Below, in pieces: positions 12,457 to 24,287 of a stretch of DNA of 64,000 nucleotides. How positions within the stretch are numbered: the stretch's first letter is position 1; each line of letters starts with the position of its first letter. Source of the DNA: Isoetes taiwanensis (lineage: Eukaryota > Streptophyta > Lycopodiopsida > Isoetales > Isoetaceae); the NCBI GenBank assembly GCA_021234155.1, contig JAJEKV010000027.1:3842623-3906622 (forward strand), read 5' to 3'. A program made the position numbers and the translations under genes. Below the pieces are notes generated by a model. The model did no database searches. It had not been told where the DNA came from and was given only the letters and a program-made list of their open reading frames with translations.

Positions 12457-12468
12457 TGGTATCAGAGC
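12457..12468 (+). promoter_or_regulatory. Primer-binding site (initiator Met tRNA)
   Basis: 'tggtatcagagc' is the standard 12-nt primer-binding site of plant Ty1/copia elements, complementary to the 3' end of initiator methionine tRNA. It lies one base after the 5' LTR. Confidence 0.95.
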
Positions 12469-12482
12469 ACAGGTGATCCAAG

Positions 12483-13469
12483 ATGTCAACTAGATTTGGT
12501 GCCAATTTGCTGGCAACTATTGAAGTATTTAAAGGTGATACAGGTTTTCAAATTTGGAAGGAAGGAATCAAGTCAGTTTTGGAGTTTGAAAATCTTTGGG
12601 GTTTAATTGATGGCAGTACATTTGCCATGGCCACCTCAGCATCTCCTACAGGGTCTGGGAATGTAAGTACTAATCCAGGAGGTGGTCCAACAGCGAGTGC
12701 AAGTGCAAGCTCTGGTGGTGTTTCAACTGCAGCTTGTGGAAGCAGAAGCAGTCCTACTGTTCAAACAGATGCCACAAAAATAATGGAGGCCCAAGCCATT
12801 ATCATAAGCAAGGTTGGAACTGCTTTGAAGTTGAAACTAAGAGGTAAGCAACCAAAAGAGATGTGGGAATATTTGATTAAGCACTTTGAAATTAAAAGTT
12901 CTTCTCAAATAGATGTTTTAGAAAAGCAACTGAGAAAACTTAAATTGTTTGAGAAAGATAATATTACTGAGTTTATGGAAAAATTTGAGTCCATATTTGC
13001 AGACTTGGAAGGTGCAGGTTCTATTCTGAATGATCAAAATCAAATCTTGTACTTGGCCAAGTCAGTTTCTCATAACACTCATTTAGCTACATTAATTAGA
13101 AATGTGGCTACTAGTAAAGAGCATGCTATAAAGATGATCCAAACTGAATTTGAACAAACCCGAAGGGGATTTGATGATGAAGAACAGTCTCCAGAAGTGT
13201 TATATAGTGGAAACATCAAAAGAGGTGGAAGTACCTCAAGAATGAGTAAGGATAAAATAGGGCCATGCTTTAAATGCAATCAGTATGGCCATCTGAAAGC
13301 CAAAGTATTCAGATGCTTTAACTGTGATGGTAAAGGACATTTAGCTTCAGAGTGTCCAAGTCCCAAATCCTCATTTGGAAGAGGCAGAGGTTGTGCCAGA
13401 GGTGGAGGCAGGGGGAGAGGAAGGAGTCAGCCAAGCTTGAATTTGGTCAAAGAGGAAGAAACTGATTGA
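12483..13469 (+). CDS. Copia Gag with zinc knuckles
   Basis: 328 residues starting 15 bases after the primer-binding site. Residues ~100-230 carry the UBN2-like copia Gag region ('LRGKQPKEMWEYLIKHFE', 'LRKLKLFEKDNITEFMEKF'). Two CCHC-type zinc knuckles follow near residues 260-300 ('CFKCNQYGHLKAK', then 'CFNCDGKGHLASEC'); the first has lost its last cysteine. A Gly/Arg-rich tail (RGRGCARGGGRGRGR) ends the protein. The knuckles package element RNA. An Ala/Ser/Gly-rich insert at residues ~48-90 is unusual. Gag ends at a stop before protease, so Pol is not in the same continuous frame in this copy. Confidence 0.9.
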   Translation: MSTRFGANLLATIEVFKGDTGFQIWKEGIKSVLEFENLWGLIDGSTFAMATSASPTGSGNVSTNPGGGPTASASASSGGVSTAACGSRSSPTVQTDATKIMEAQAIIISKVGTALKLKLRGKQPKEMWEYLIKHFEIKSSSQIDVLEKQLRKLKLFEKDNITEFMEKFESIFADLEGAGSILNDQNQILYLAKSVSHNTHLATLIRNVATSKEHAIKMIQTEFEQTRRGFDDEEQSPEVLYSGNIKRGGSTSRMSKDKIGPCFKCNQYGHLKAKVFRCFNCDGKGHLASECPSPKSSFGRGRGCARGGGRGRGRSQPSLNLVKEEETD

Positions 13470-13515
13470 GGTAAAATGTAATCATATCTCGAATAAAGTT
13501 CTTGCTTCAAAATCT

Positions 13516-15785
13516 ATGCATGACAATTTTTGTGTGATAGATTCAAGAGCAACAAAAAATGTAGTTTTCAAGCCAAGTCTGCTACAAGATTGTGTGAAGA
13601 AAGATGGGCATGTACAGCTAGGAGATGGTGGAGTTCAGCAAGTAAAGGATGCTGGTGTTCTAGAACTTTTTGATTTGAATGGGAAACCTGTAAAACTCAG
13701 AGATGTATTGTGTGTGCCTGGTTTAGTGAGAAATTTAATTTCAGTAAGCCAACTTGTTGATCTTGGATACAAAGTTGTATTTGAGAAACTGGAATGTACG
13801 ACATTTCAAGATAATGAAATTAATTGGCAGACGTGTTGGTAATTTGTTTGGATTTCATTACAAACATATTCCATGTCTTAACTTCATTGAATGTGCATCC
13901 AAACAAATCTGGCACAACAGACTTGGGCATACAAATTTCAAGAATCTTGATATATTAGAAAGGAAAGGCTTGATCACCATGTCTGCAAATAAAGAAGAGA
14001 ACATTTGTGCTGGATGTATGCTTGGGAAGCAAGCTAGACAAGCTTTTAAGAAGTCAGCTCACAGGTCAAAAAGAATATTGGAGTTAGTTCACACAGATTT
14101 GTGTGGACCTATTAATGTAACTAGTATATCTGGATACAAGTATTTTATGACATTTATAGATGATTTCAGTAGGAGAACTAACTGTTATCTATTGAAATCA
14201 AAAGATCAAGCTCTAGATGCTCTTAAAATCTTTGTGGCTGAAGTAGAGCTAGAAACAGGAGCTAAGATCAAACGTATTAAATCTGACAGGGGTGGTGAAT
14301 ATCTGTCAAATGAATTTAAATGGTTTTGTGCTTCCAAAGGTATTAAAAGGCAGCTTACTTGTAGATATTCTCTGCAGCAGAATGGAGTAGCTGAAAGAAA
14401 AAATAGAACATTACTAAATGCTGTAAGATCTATGTTGAAATACTCAGGACTGCCAAATTTTTTGTGGGATGAGGCATTGAAAACAGCTGTGTTGATCCAA
14501 AACAGGTTACCTTCTGTGAGCATCAATGGAGCCATACCTGAAATGCTATGGTCTGGTAAAGCTCTATCTTTTGATAAATTTAAAACTTATGGGTGTTTGG
14601 CCTTTGCACAGGTTCCAGAAGAAATAAGGAAAAAGCTTGATGATCGATCCTATACCTGCTATCTGATAGGTTATGATTCAAATTCTAAAGGATATAGGTT
14701 GTATAATCCAGCTCAGAGAAAAGTCATTGTTAGTAGAGATGTGGTATTCTCTGAAAACCAGTTCTATAAGACCATTCCAAAAGTAAACACTTCAAATGAC
14801 ATGGAGACTATACATAATCAAGCAAGGACTGGTAGTTTATATGAAGAGCCACTGAAACATGCAGAAAAATCCAGTGAAAAAAATCACACTAATGTTGCAG
14901 ACTTTAGTGATAATGAAAGTGAGGCAGATCTTAGTTATACATCTCAACAGGAATCTGCAAATGTAACTGAGCCAGCTCAAGAAAGACCTTCAGAAGAACC
15001 TTTAGAAGAAGTTCAACATGCTCATGAACAAATATTAGAAAAACCCAGAAGAAAAAAAGAACAGAAGCTCAGATATTGAAGGATGAAAATAAAGATACTA
15101 CATTGTTTGGAAGAGATGCTCATGGCAGAAGTAAAAGATTATTGCCAATTGAGGGGGAAATAAATACAGTGTTTGATATTCTAATTCTAGAAAGTGAAGA
15201 GGCTCCAAAAACCTACATTGAGGCTATAAGTGGCAAGCATAAAGGTGATTGGAAAAAAGCTATCGAAGATGAAATGAACTCATTTCATAGAACTAATATC
15301 TATACTCTAGGGGACAGACCTGAAAATAAGAACATTATAGGAAGCAAATGGATATACAGAATTAAACCTGGAGCTGATGGGAAATCCAGAAAATACAAGG
15401 CTAGGCTTGTTGCTCAAGGGTTTACTCAAAAAACAAGGTCAAGATTTTGATGAAACATTTTCTCCATTGGTGAAAATTAATAGTCTTAGAATTCTGTTAT
15501 CAATTGCAATGAGGACTTAGAAATTCATCACATGAATGTGAGCACAACATTTTTTATTGCTAAGTTAGAAGAAGAAATTTATTTAAAACCAGCTCCAGGA
15601 TTTGATGAAAATGCAGATAAAGTTTGGAAGCTAAATCGAGCTGTGTATGGTTTAAAACAAGCTCCTAGGGAATGGTACAAATGCATAGATGGATATCTGC
15701 TTGAACAAGGGTTTGAGAAGTTTATATGTGATGGTAATCTCTACAGATTCAGAAGTGGAAATGAATCAGGGATGCTTTTATTTAT
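13516..15785 (+). pseudogene. Copia Pol, first part (protease, integrase, RT start)
   Basis: Protease begins at 13516; its active site reads DSRAT where the family has DSGAT. After a frameshift near 13820 comes integrase: a His-Cys zinc domain (H..H near 'WHNRLGHTNF', then 'CAGCMLGKQ') and the DDE core ('HTDLCGP', 'SDRGGEY', 'AERKNRTL'). A stop near 15077, a frameshift near 15430 and another stop near 15520 precede RT motifs 'GSKWIYRIKPGADG', 'YKARLVAQGF' and 'YGLKQAPREWY'. Coding breaks off at 15785 in 'GMLLFI', where the inserted DNA begins. Multiple lesions mean this copy is dead. The remainder of RT and the RNase H are at 24288-25262. Confidence 0.92.
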
Positions 15786-16453
15786 TTTTTCAATGCAATT
15801 TATATAGAATGGTTGGCGAATGTAAAGAAGAATAAGATTAATTTTAATGGCGAATATGTCAAATAATCCATCTCTATTCATCAGCATTTGGCGAATTTGA
15901 AGCTTTATAATTCAAAAATATTAATCAAGTACATTTATAACTTATGCTCAAAGTAGAAATGGGTTTGATCCCATGAAATACATTACCTGCAAATGCAACA
16001 AGGAAAACTCTATCAAGTCACACAAATCTCAAGGAATAACTTGCAGACTAACTTGTGATGCTCAAAAAAACCAGTGTCTGTATAAATCAGGATGAATACT
16101 AGAACTTTAGTCACAGGAACCTATAGAATAGGGGGCGAATGCGCTGCTGTCTTAGATTCGAATACATGGCGAATGTCTTCTTAGAAGGACAACTTCGTAT
16201 CAACTCAGGGCGAATATTCTAATAAAAAATATGATATGTAACCTACTAAACATTCGTAGGAAATTTTTGAAAATCCCTAAATATTCGTTCTGGGAAAGGA
16301 CTCGCGAGAGACACAAAACCGGCCGTAGATAGGCTTGTCATTCATCACAGCAGCAGTATACAATGTATAAGAAGAGAGAGGGGTAGCCGAACATAGGAAC
16401 AATATCGGACTACCCCAAAAAAAGAAAATGTGCTAAGGCATGATAAGAGGGCA

Positions 16454-16534
16454 ATGGCGACAAGTTCTCATCGGGATAAAAAACCCCGCCCTTTCGGGTT
16501 TTCGAGGAAAACCCTAATGAGAAATGGTCGCCAC
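16454..16534 (-). ncRNA. ENE-like triple-helix hairpin, copy B
   Basis: On the minus strand the outer stem pairs 16517-16534 with 16454-16471, with a 3-nt internal mismatch. The core reads GGG, U4, CCUCG, AAAA, a CCC-GAAA-GGG cap, CGGGG, U6, AU, CCC. The cap is a GNRA tetraloop where copies A, C and D have UUCG, and the lower helix is GGG/CCC where they have AGG/CCT, a compensated change. It lies ~160-240 nt from the minus-strand 3' end of its host element. Confidence 0.75.
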
Positions 16535-16825
16535 CAACCTCGAATGTGGTGCCTAGAGAGCAGAGAAAACCTGACGAGCCAAGGCAAACCGAAGCACGAC
16601 CCCAAACAACCGCTAAAACCCCATGTAACAACGAGGATGACGAATCGGAAACCAATAGGACCCCAAAAGCCGGTGGAAGATAGCGAAATCTCAGAAGACC
16701 AAAAACTCAAAAACACCCGTGAAGAGTCGAAAACAAGCCTAGCCATAAAAAGAATCCGCATCAAGAAAGCTGGAAGAGATAAGGCATAAAAATCGACAGA
16801 AAAAGAGCAGAACAAAAAAAGATAG

Positions 16826-18284
16826 CGTCACCGACAAGGTGGAAAAAGCATCACCCAGCGGGTGGAAAACATGATATATAAAGATGCATCACCCTCAAGG
16901 TGGAAATAAACAGCATCGCCCGCAAGCGGAGAAAAACACAGGAAAATGCCAAGGAAACAGCAACAAGGCAAAAGCGACACCCACAAGTGAAAAACCACAA
17001 AAAGAGCAAGGACCAATACTAATACAAATGAAAAAGACGTACACGCCCACGCAGTAGGGTGGGAAGGGAGGGAAGCTACGAGCACGAAGAAAATGCTGCT
17101 GTGAGAAGACGCCGATAACCGGCCTGAGAATGGAACTAGCCTAATATAGGGGCTCGTCCTTTCCTGCATGGTGATCCGATGGCTCGGATCGATGGGATTC
17201 GGGAAAGGACTCGCGCGAGACACAAAACCGCCGACTACCAAAGGACTTCCTTAACTATAAACCCAGTGGCCGCAAACCTCCAAGTGTTGAGTAGGGTCGC
17301 AGCGACATTTGTGTGGAAGGAAGAGTGGAGAGAGAGCTAAGACGACGCCAAGGTGAATCAAAATCAAATCGAAATCCAAAGCGCAAGATAGAACTCCAAG
17401 TCAAGAATGAGGAGAAGTGCCCCAACCCCTCCCCGCACATCCAAACCCGTGATACCGCAGGAAAAACATCGGCGGAGCACTACTAGATCATGACAGAAGA
17501 GGTTGTAGACTAGGTAAAGTGACGGATTAAAAATAAAGCTAGGGCCATATATAGGGTCCGAAATACTAAAGCAAAAGACAATAGTGGACATGATAAAGGA
17601 ACCAAAAACGAATGACAATCTAAGGGACATGATAGAAAAATAAGAACGCTGCTGAAATGTAAAATATAAAAGAACGCCGAATGATAGGGCCGAATGAATG
17701 TGCATGACGGCGAAGCGCAAAGTCGCACAACAACTCAAATCGATGTGAGCTTAGTAATGAGGAAATCAACAATACATGAAAAGAGAGATAGCATCACCCG
17801 GAGGGTGGAGAAAAAGCCGCCACCCAAATGGTGGAAGAAAACCGGGATAAATACAAATTGCCGCCCCCATCGGGGGGAAAGAAACAACGCCACCCACAAA
17901 AAATAGTCCAAGAGAAACTCATGTCACAAAATTGCAAAAAACTAATATCCGCACATCTAATCATAGCGAAATAGCAAATATGATAAATAATAATAGCACA
18001 ATGCACGATGATATCCCAATACACCGTGAACAAAGAGCTCAACGGTTAGCTAGAAATGTATGCCCCGACAAATGATGCATAAGGATAGCATAATGCACAA
18101 TGCACAATGAACAAAGATCACCCGCAGATGGAAATAGCATCACCACCATGGTGGAAAAAGCGGCACCCAATCGGTGGATAACAATCATGTAAAAAGAAAT
18201 ATGCATTGCAAAATAATGCTAGACAATGGTATTTACAACATCACTAAAGATAATAAATAGACATGAATGTCACCATCACGGTGG
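16826..18284. repeat. Array of small CACC/GGTG hairpins
   Basis: At least eight short stem-loops recur with similar flanks ('gcat' before, 'gaaa' after). Left and right arms: 16829-16832/16838-16841; 16852-16856/16860-16864; 16890-16893/16899-16902; 17795-17799/17803-17807; 17820-17824/17830-17834; 17864-17868/17872-17876; 18143-18148/18149-18154; 18164-18167/18173-18176; 18271-18274/18280-18283. One at 16920-16929 is CCGC/GCGG and one at 17864 is CCCCC/GGGGG, so base identity changes while pairing is kept. Loops vary from 3 to 5 nt. They span segment X, T and the start of Y of the LTR-like element. Function is unknown; protein-binding or packaging hairpins are possible. Confidence 0.6.
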
Positions 18285-18639
18285 AAATAAACAAAGACCA
18301 CCCAACAAAAAAAACGGTCCATAAAAAACGCGACATCTAGAGAAGGATAAAGCATCAATGTAAAACCATAAAAAAGAACATCAAGAACACGAAAACTAAA
18401 AGTGGCCATTAGAATGTGCCCAATATAACAGCTTGCGTATAACTACGTAATACACGCCATGCCTAGATAAAGAGAAGCATAAAAAGGAAAAAATGATTAA
18501 ATATAAACCCATGTCGGACAACAACGTAGGACACCCCATATCTTTAAAGAGAAGCATAAAAAATGAAAGATAATCCAATATACACCCATGTCGGAAAATC
18601 TCAATGCAGTGCCAAACGCAATATGCATCCTATCTAGAT

Positions 18640-18731
18640 AAAGCCAAATAGCAAATATGCCAAAGATGATAAAGCCAAATAGCAAATATGCCAAAGATGA
18701 TAAAGCCAAATAGCAAAATACGCCAAAGATA
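18640..18731. repeat. 31-bp tandem repeat, three copies
   Basis: The unit starting 'aaagccaaatagcaaatatg' begins at 18640, 18671 and 18702. The third copy has small changes. It lies in non-coding segment Y. Confidence 0.9.
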
Positions 18732-21700
18732 TATAATGAGCATACCAAATAGAAAAGATCCGCTACAAGTGAAAAAACCCTCAATAGACAGCTAGAAGGC
18801 CAGCGACCGTGAGCGCGCGCAGCATCATGTGGAACCCCCCGAGTGGCAGCCGCCGAGGCCCCGTCGCGACGAGCAGAATGAGCACCATACTGGAACGGAT
18901 TTAAGCTGAAAGCAAGAAGATACACCGTCACCACCTCCAAGCAATCGGATAGGATAAAGGACGTAGAGAGGCGAAAAAGAGGGCTGCCATAGGTGCAGAA
19001 GGATAATGACAGGGCATGCAAACGAAGGCAAGCGAGCTAAAGAAATCGTATGAGCACGGGCAAGTGGGTCTCGCTTTGAATGGCGGGGGAGAAAGGGAAC
19101 CGTGGTCCGGCGAGTCCGGTTCAAGCGAGAGGGAAGCCGCATTGATTGACGACGAGAACCAAAGAGCCGCCGAAAGCCGCCGTGGAGAAAAAGTGAAGTT
19201 GAAGAAGAAGAGCCGAAAAGCACCGCTATGGATCTGTATCACGCTCAATGACCCCGAAAAAGGGAAGGACATTAGAGAACAAAAACAATGATAAGAAAAA
19301 GACGCCGCCACGATGATGAATCGGGAAGCGCCCGGCATGCCAACGAAACGCAACAAGGCGATGAAAAAATAAACCACGCACGCGCATAATGCACATATGA
19401 TATGAATGCGCATCACGAACGTATGTCCGTGGATAGTTGAATGTGGCTACGGACCAAGTCCGTGAATGTGGCTATTATTCCTTCAAACCGCGGGCCAATA
19501 TCTAGAGGGAGATAAGTCAACAAAGGAACCCTTCATCATGGATCCTTAAAAAGAATAAACAATAACGATAAATAAGAAGGCAGAATAACAAGTAACTGAG
19601 ATAATAAGGCAAAGAGGAAAAAACGTACGCATAGGAATGTAAAAATGCATAGACATAAAGATCGAACGAAAAACATGGAGATGTTGAGTAAAGTCGCACA
19701 CCACGTAGCGAGCACGAGAGGACGAGGACCGCCAGCAACCGTGAGTACGAACCTCAACATGTATACCCTGTGTATTGAGCAAAAAACGGAGGAAACGAGG
19801 AAGAATGATAAAAACTATGGGCTAAAAGAACATGGAAAGTCACCACGTCTAATAAAGCAACGTCTCGAAACTTACACAATGATTATGTAATATCATATAT
19901 AGTGAACAAAGCTATGCACGAAAAAATAAGCCTACTACGAACATGACAAAGTGGAGCTAACGAAAACAATGAAGCTCCCAAATCCATAAAATTGGTACAC
20001 CGAACAATATCACCCATGTGCAAGAACAGAAAATACAACTTCAGGAAACAACAAATAAGTGCGCTAATAAAGTGAACAAAGGAACCCACAAACACCAAAT
20101 ATAGAATATACATATAAGAAATTTAGCCACAAAGGACAAAGAGGTGAATAGCAAATATGATGTATAATGGTAGCACAATGCATAATGATAGCGAACTAAA
20201 AATGAAGTCCCCGAAAAAAGACAACAAAAAGTTATCGTTAAGCCCAAGCAGAAATACGAGAAAAAGAAGAATGTAAGCCAATGAACAAATCAATAAGAAA
20301 ATAACCACGCACAAAGAGCCCAACAAAATGAGAAAATGTAAAACACGGTCGCCAACGTAAAAAAAGCGTAGAATACAAAAATGATCGACATAGGCCAAAA
20401 GATGAAATCAACGCGCCAAAAAGCGAACATAAATAGGAAAAATAATCCGAATAACACAACAACCGCTGAATAGTGCGAGCATCAAGATCCCATGGAAAAA
20501 GACAATGGCAAAAGAGAACATAAAGTTTATAAGATCATGCTACATAAAAAGAAACCACGTGGGCAACTAAGACGAAAAATGTAAAAGGAACATATGAAAA
20601 GATATACGCCACCCAATCAAGAACCCCATTACAACCCAAATAGTATAAATTGAGGGCCTCAGAGAATTGAAAACATCCGAATAACATGAATGCAAGTCAT
20701 TAACCATATTCATCCCTGTATGTTGCAAAATAAAATACACATGTAAAAAAGCATCTCATGAAAAATATGCCAATTATCAATCCATAACCATACTCAAAAG
20801 AATTAATGCCAGGAAATATGGATAGCAAACAATAGCCTAAAGTAAGTCGATAAAATTGTGGAAAGAAGCAAACCTAGAATGGATACCTCACCTGGGGCTC
20901 AACTTGTATAAAATGCGACAAAGAATGTACGCCCCAAGCCCAAAACAAACACGTCAAAAAACTCAGCCCCCATGGCAAGAGCCTGGACTAAGGAAAACAT
21001 CCCCTATGGACTGAATAAAAGAAGACTTTAAAAGGCCACAAAGGAACTTCCGCTAGAAAAATGGCTCAACAAACTAATTGTCTACATTGAGGATCCGAGA
21101 ATTTTGAAACGAGAACGCCCAACCCTGGAAGACCACCAACCTTCTACCAAATTTATAATTAGCAAATATAGCTCATATCCAAACCCAAGGAGCAAACCCA
21201 AATGATGATAAGATAAACTGCAATTAAATACCTACCAAATGAAAAACGAAGCATAAGTCCAGATGCAAAAATTGATAGCGATGACATACATATAAGAAAT
21301 TTGGTCCAAAGAAAATCAAGCGATTGATCAAGGCGAAGAACATGTCGCGGATGAAAAAGACGAAAATGGCAAATGCATACATGATCGAATTCAAGCCGGA
21401 TGAGCCCCGTCAAAAATCAAACCCCAAATCCATTGATATGAACTTCCGTAAATAATGGCAATAGGAAGTGGGCAAATGTATCATTTTATTGAAAACTTCG
21501 TAAATAAAAACTCATCCATATAACACCTAGAGAAATAAATGCAGTTCTCAATCGACCTCCCCGCTAAAAAGAAAATGCAAAAATAAGTAAATGTCCTTTA
21601 TACAATTAACAAGTCACAACAACATGATGCAATATCCAAGAAAACCCATTTGTAAATGTAGGATGCGGTGTATATGTAGACAATATGAAGATATGTGGAA

Positions 21701-22101
21701 AAACAAAATGCATATAGGCAAACATGAGAGCGTCCACTTGGACTCCACGACCTGCAAATGCAAAGAGGCTAGATAGCTGCATGGAGTGGAAGAACTACAT
21801 TGCAACAAAGTGAGCTAAAATGGACTTGGAATTGCAAACCCGATGGTGGAAAGAAGAAAAGCAAATTCTAGACATGATCTAAGTAAACTAAAACTACACA
21901 TCCAACCGTTCCCTCGATCATCTTTTGGCGGGCGAGAGCCGGGCAAATTAAGAAAAGGAAGAACAAGAAAAGTCGAGGCTAAATGTTGCATCCCACCTCC
22001 GTTCGCCAAGATGCCCCACCAAACCGGGCCGAAATCCAACCTAACAGAGGAGAATGGAGAAAGGAAGCCCTGATCCGGATTCCGAGAAAAACAATGGCGT
22101 A

Positions 22102-22157
22102 TGCTTAGGCTTAGGCCGAGGCCGAGGCTTAGGCTTGGCTTAGGCTTAGGCTTAGGT
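22102..22157. repeat. GGCTTA/GGCCGA hexamer repeat
   Basis: About nine hexamer-like units of 'cttagg' with 'ccgagg' variants. It resembles a telomere-type repeat only superficially: the usual plant telomere unit is TTTAGGG, and no such unit is present. Confidence 0.85.
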
Positions 22158-24287
22158 GTAGTCAACGGCAAAAAGAAGCGGGAGCAAGGAAATCCAAGGA
22201 AAAAGTGTTTGAACGAGGAAGTCGGAAATAGGAGAGCGCAATCATGGACCCGTGATGGCGCCGCCCGCCTCGCGAGATCGAAGCCAAGAACCGAAAAAGT
22301 CCGCGACCTTGTTCCTCACAACCGAGCCGCTATAAAATGGGCGAACCAAAGAACAATTCAGCAGCCCATACTCCCCGCCAATGCTCCAAATGACCACGCC
22401 CACGCAAGATGCGGCTCGCGACAACTCAGGGTGTCCCGCCGGACCAATGGGTTCCAAATTCTAGAATGTCCGTTTGAAGAACGAAAGAGAGGCAAGACAA
22501 AGAGGGCCGAGAATGAAAACCGTAAAAGAAAACACACGGCATGGAACCGCAATCAAAATGGCAGGGAACTGCCTTGGACATGCAGGATCAAGACAAAGAC
22601 AGAGGATAGGATGGGGAAAAAGAGGAAACTAAACCAGAGAGCATGCGCTAATTAGTGAACACAAAATGAATCCACTCTGATCGCAAAAATTCTTGAGCCG
22701 CGAAGACCAATCATATAATCCGCCATCGCATGCCAAAGGCCGATTTACGCAACAACAAATAACTAATATAGCACACAGAAGAGGAAACAGTGAGCATGGC
22801 TTGCCAGTTTGCATGGCTTGCCAATTGAATCGATCACCAACAAACCAATATACCTCAACCAATAGACCCCGGATGCAATTTTGTTGCTCCAAAGTTAACC
22901 GCATGTATCAAATTCAACGAAAAACCCATACCTTCCAAAATCTTCTGGCCGGATGCACATAGCCGTAATGGCCCCTACCACTACATACCGAGCATAAAGA
23001 AGGAGAGCATAAGAACCCGCTCAAGAACTTACCGCCACGGATACCGCTAAAAGTTCTCTCGCACCAGCTATAATCTTGAGAAGAAGAAGCCGCGATGTCG
23101 CTATAGATGAGCCCGAAAATGAGCAAAGTGGGCCAGGTGGACAAAAGAGTGGAGATGGTGATGTGCGGGACAATTGGGTGGAAGAGTGGAGAGAGCGAAG
23201 ATGGCAGCAAGGTGAATCAAATCAAAATCCCAAGCTCAAGATAGAACTCGAATTCTAGAATGAGGAGAAGTGCGCTAACCCCCTCCCGCGCATCCATCCG
23301 GAGATACCAGTAAAAAAACAAAGAAGAATCCAAAATGGAACCTCAGAGAAAAGCAAGAAGAATCCAAAATGGATTGATAGTACCATGGCTCGAACCCTCA
23401 TCCATAAGATGATAAATCTACACCCTAACACGCCAACCATCCGAATCAGGCAAAAGACAAAAACAATCGGGTATTCCACCCAAAAAACAACCCTAAACCC
23501 GAGAGATGCATGCGAGAAACATTACACAAGCAATTGCCATGCATAAATCAGCCAGCATGCACAAGGCAAGTGTGCTAAGGAAGACCGAATCACGTAAAAA
23601 ATGCATAGAAACCGCAAAGCAAGATGAAAGCGTCTCGGATCGCGGGGGCTGCCCAAATCTCTATGAATTGCTTCGATGTCGACGGCGAATCCGCCGGCAT
23701 GCAACAAAATACCGCAAAGAAAGATACCCGGTCAGCCGCAAACCATTAGTGGCCCCTGAGGAAATAATCCGCATGCAATCATTGCAAAAACAAAACAATC
23801 GATGAGTTCCATCCGAAAAAACAATCTGGACTAGATGCATGCAACAAAGTGATGCCTTCAATTGACATGCAAAAATCAGCCAAGATTCACGCGAAGAAAT
23901 TGCGCGAAGAAAGAAGAGATCACGCTCATATTTTGAATCCTCCGCGTAGCATGCAAAACAAAGAAAGTGCTAGCAAGAAACCATGAGAAAGAGCAAGCCA
24001 AAAGGGAAAGAAAGAAGAAGAGCAATCTAAAAGGGAAGAAAAGAGGAAGAGGAATCTAAAAGGAAAAGAGAGACAGCAAATCTCCAAAGAGGAGAAAGAG
24101 GATGGAGCCAAAGGAAGCTACGAGCACGAAGAAAATGCTGCTGTGAGAAGACGCCGATAACCGGCCTGAGAATGGAACTAGCCTAATATAGGGGCTCGTC
24201 CTTTCCCAGAATGGCGATCCGATGGCTCGGATCGATGGGATCTTTTACGAATATTCGCCACTAAAAACATCATTGAAATGAATGGTG

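Larger units (their letters stand above)
17319..23321. repeat. Internal ~145-bp direct repeat within segment Y
   Basis: 17319-17468 and 23179-23321 are alignable: both start 'gaagagtggagagag', pass through 'caaggtgaatcaaa' and 'caagatagaactc', and include 'aatgaggagaagtgc'. The copies lie 5.9 kb apart inside the element. This suggests segment Y itself grew by duplication or insertion. Confidence 0.75.
16291..24240 (-). mobile_element. Non-coding LTR-like element with repeated ends (large form)
   Basis: Read on +, the order is A (16291-16320), X, T (17071-17199), A' (17201-17230), Y (to ~24112), T' (24113-24240). A and A' start 'gggaaaggactcgcg'; T and T' are ~130 bp and nearly identical. The same order occurs at 49626-50724. 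The T segments hold a 7-bp hairpin (17173-17190) and, on the minus strand, a TATA-like 'ctatattagg'; with the ENE near the minus-strand 3' end this points to minus-strand transcription. The + strand is strikingly T-poor and A-rich and holds no recognisable gag or pol. It is best described as a non-autonomous, LARD-like element, but the A-X-T-A-Y-T arrangement is not that of an ordinary LTR pair. Confidence 0.6.
15786..24287. mobile_element. DNA-transposon-like insert in copia RT
   Basis: The copia reading frame stops at 15785 and resumes at 24288 with TAT present on both sides, restoring '...LLFI-IALYVDD'; this implies a 3-bp target duplication. The left 430 bp carry six direct copies of GGCGAAT (15815, 15849, 15890, 16134, 16168, 16209) and the right end carries one in inverted orientation (24253-24259). 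Repeated subterminal motifs of this kind are transposase-binding sites in CACTA and related cut-and-paste elements. Both ends also share 'TTTCAATG' in inverted orientation, though offset by several bases. No transposase is visible; most of the interior is the LTR-like element at 16291-24240. The superfamily is uncertain. Confidence 0.55.

Noticed and set aside
16480-16520. Bacterial-type intrinsic terminator (GC hairpin followed by T6)
   Set aside because: The GC hairpin plus T run resembles one, but the surroundings are plant transposon DNA and the second, opposed U-tract and long outer stems fit an ENE better.
18640-18731. CRISPR-like array
   Set aside because: The 31-bp units are directly adjacent with no spacers; it is a tandem repeat in plant DNA.
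16410-20460. Many minus-strand frames of 60-174 codons
   Set aside because: They arise because the + strand is T-poor and A-rich, which removes stops on one strand; they are Phe/Ser/Leu-rich, overlap each other and have no domain.
22102-22157. Interstitial telomere repeat
   Set aside because: Units are GGCTTA/GGCCGA, not the plant TTTAGGG; it is a simple hexamer repeat.
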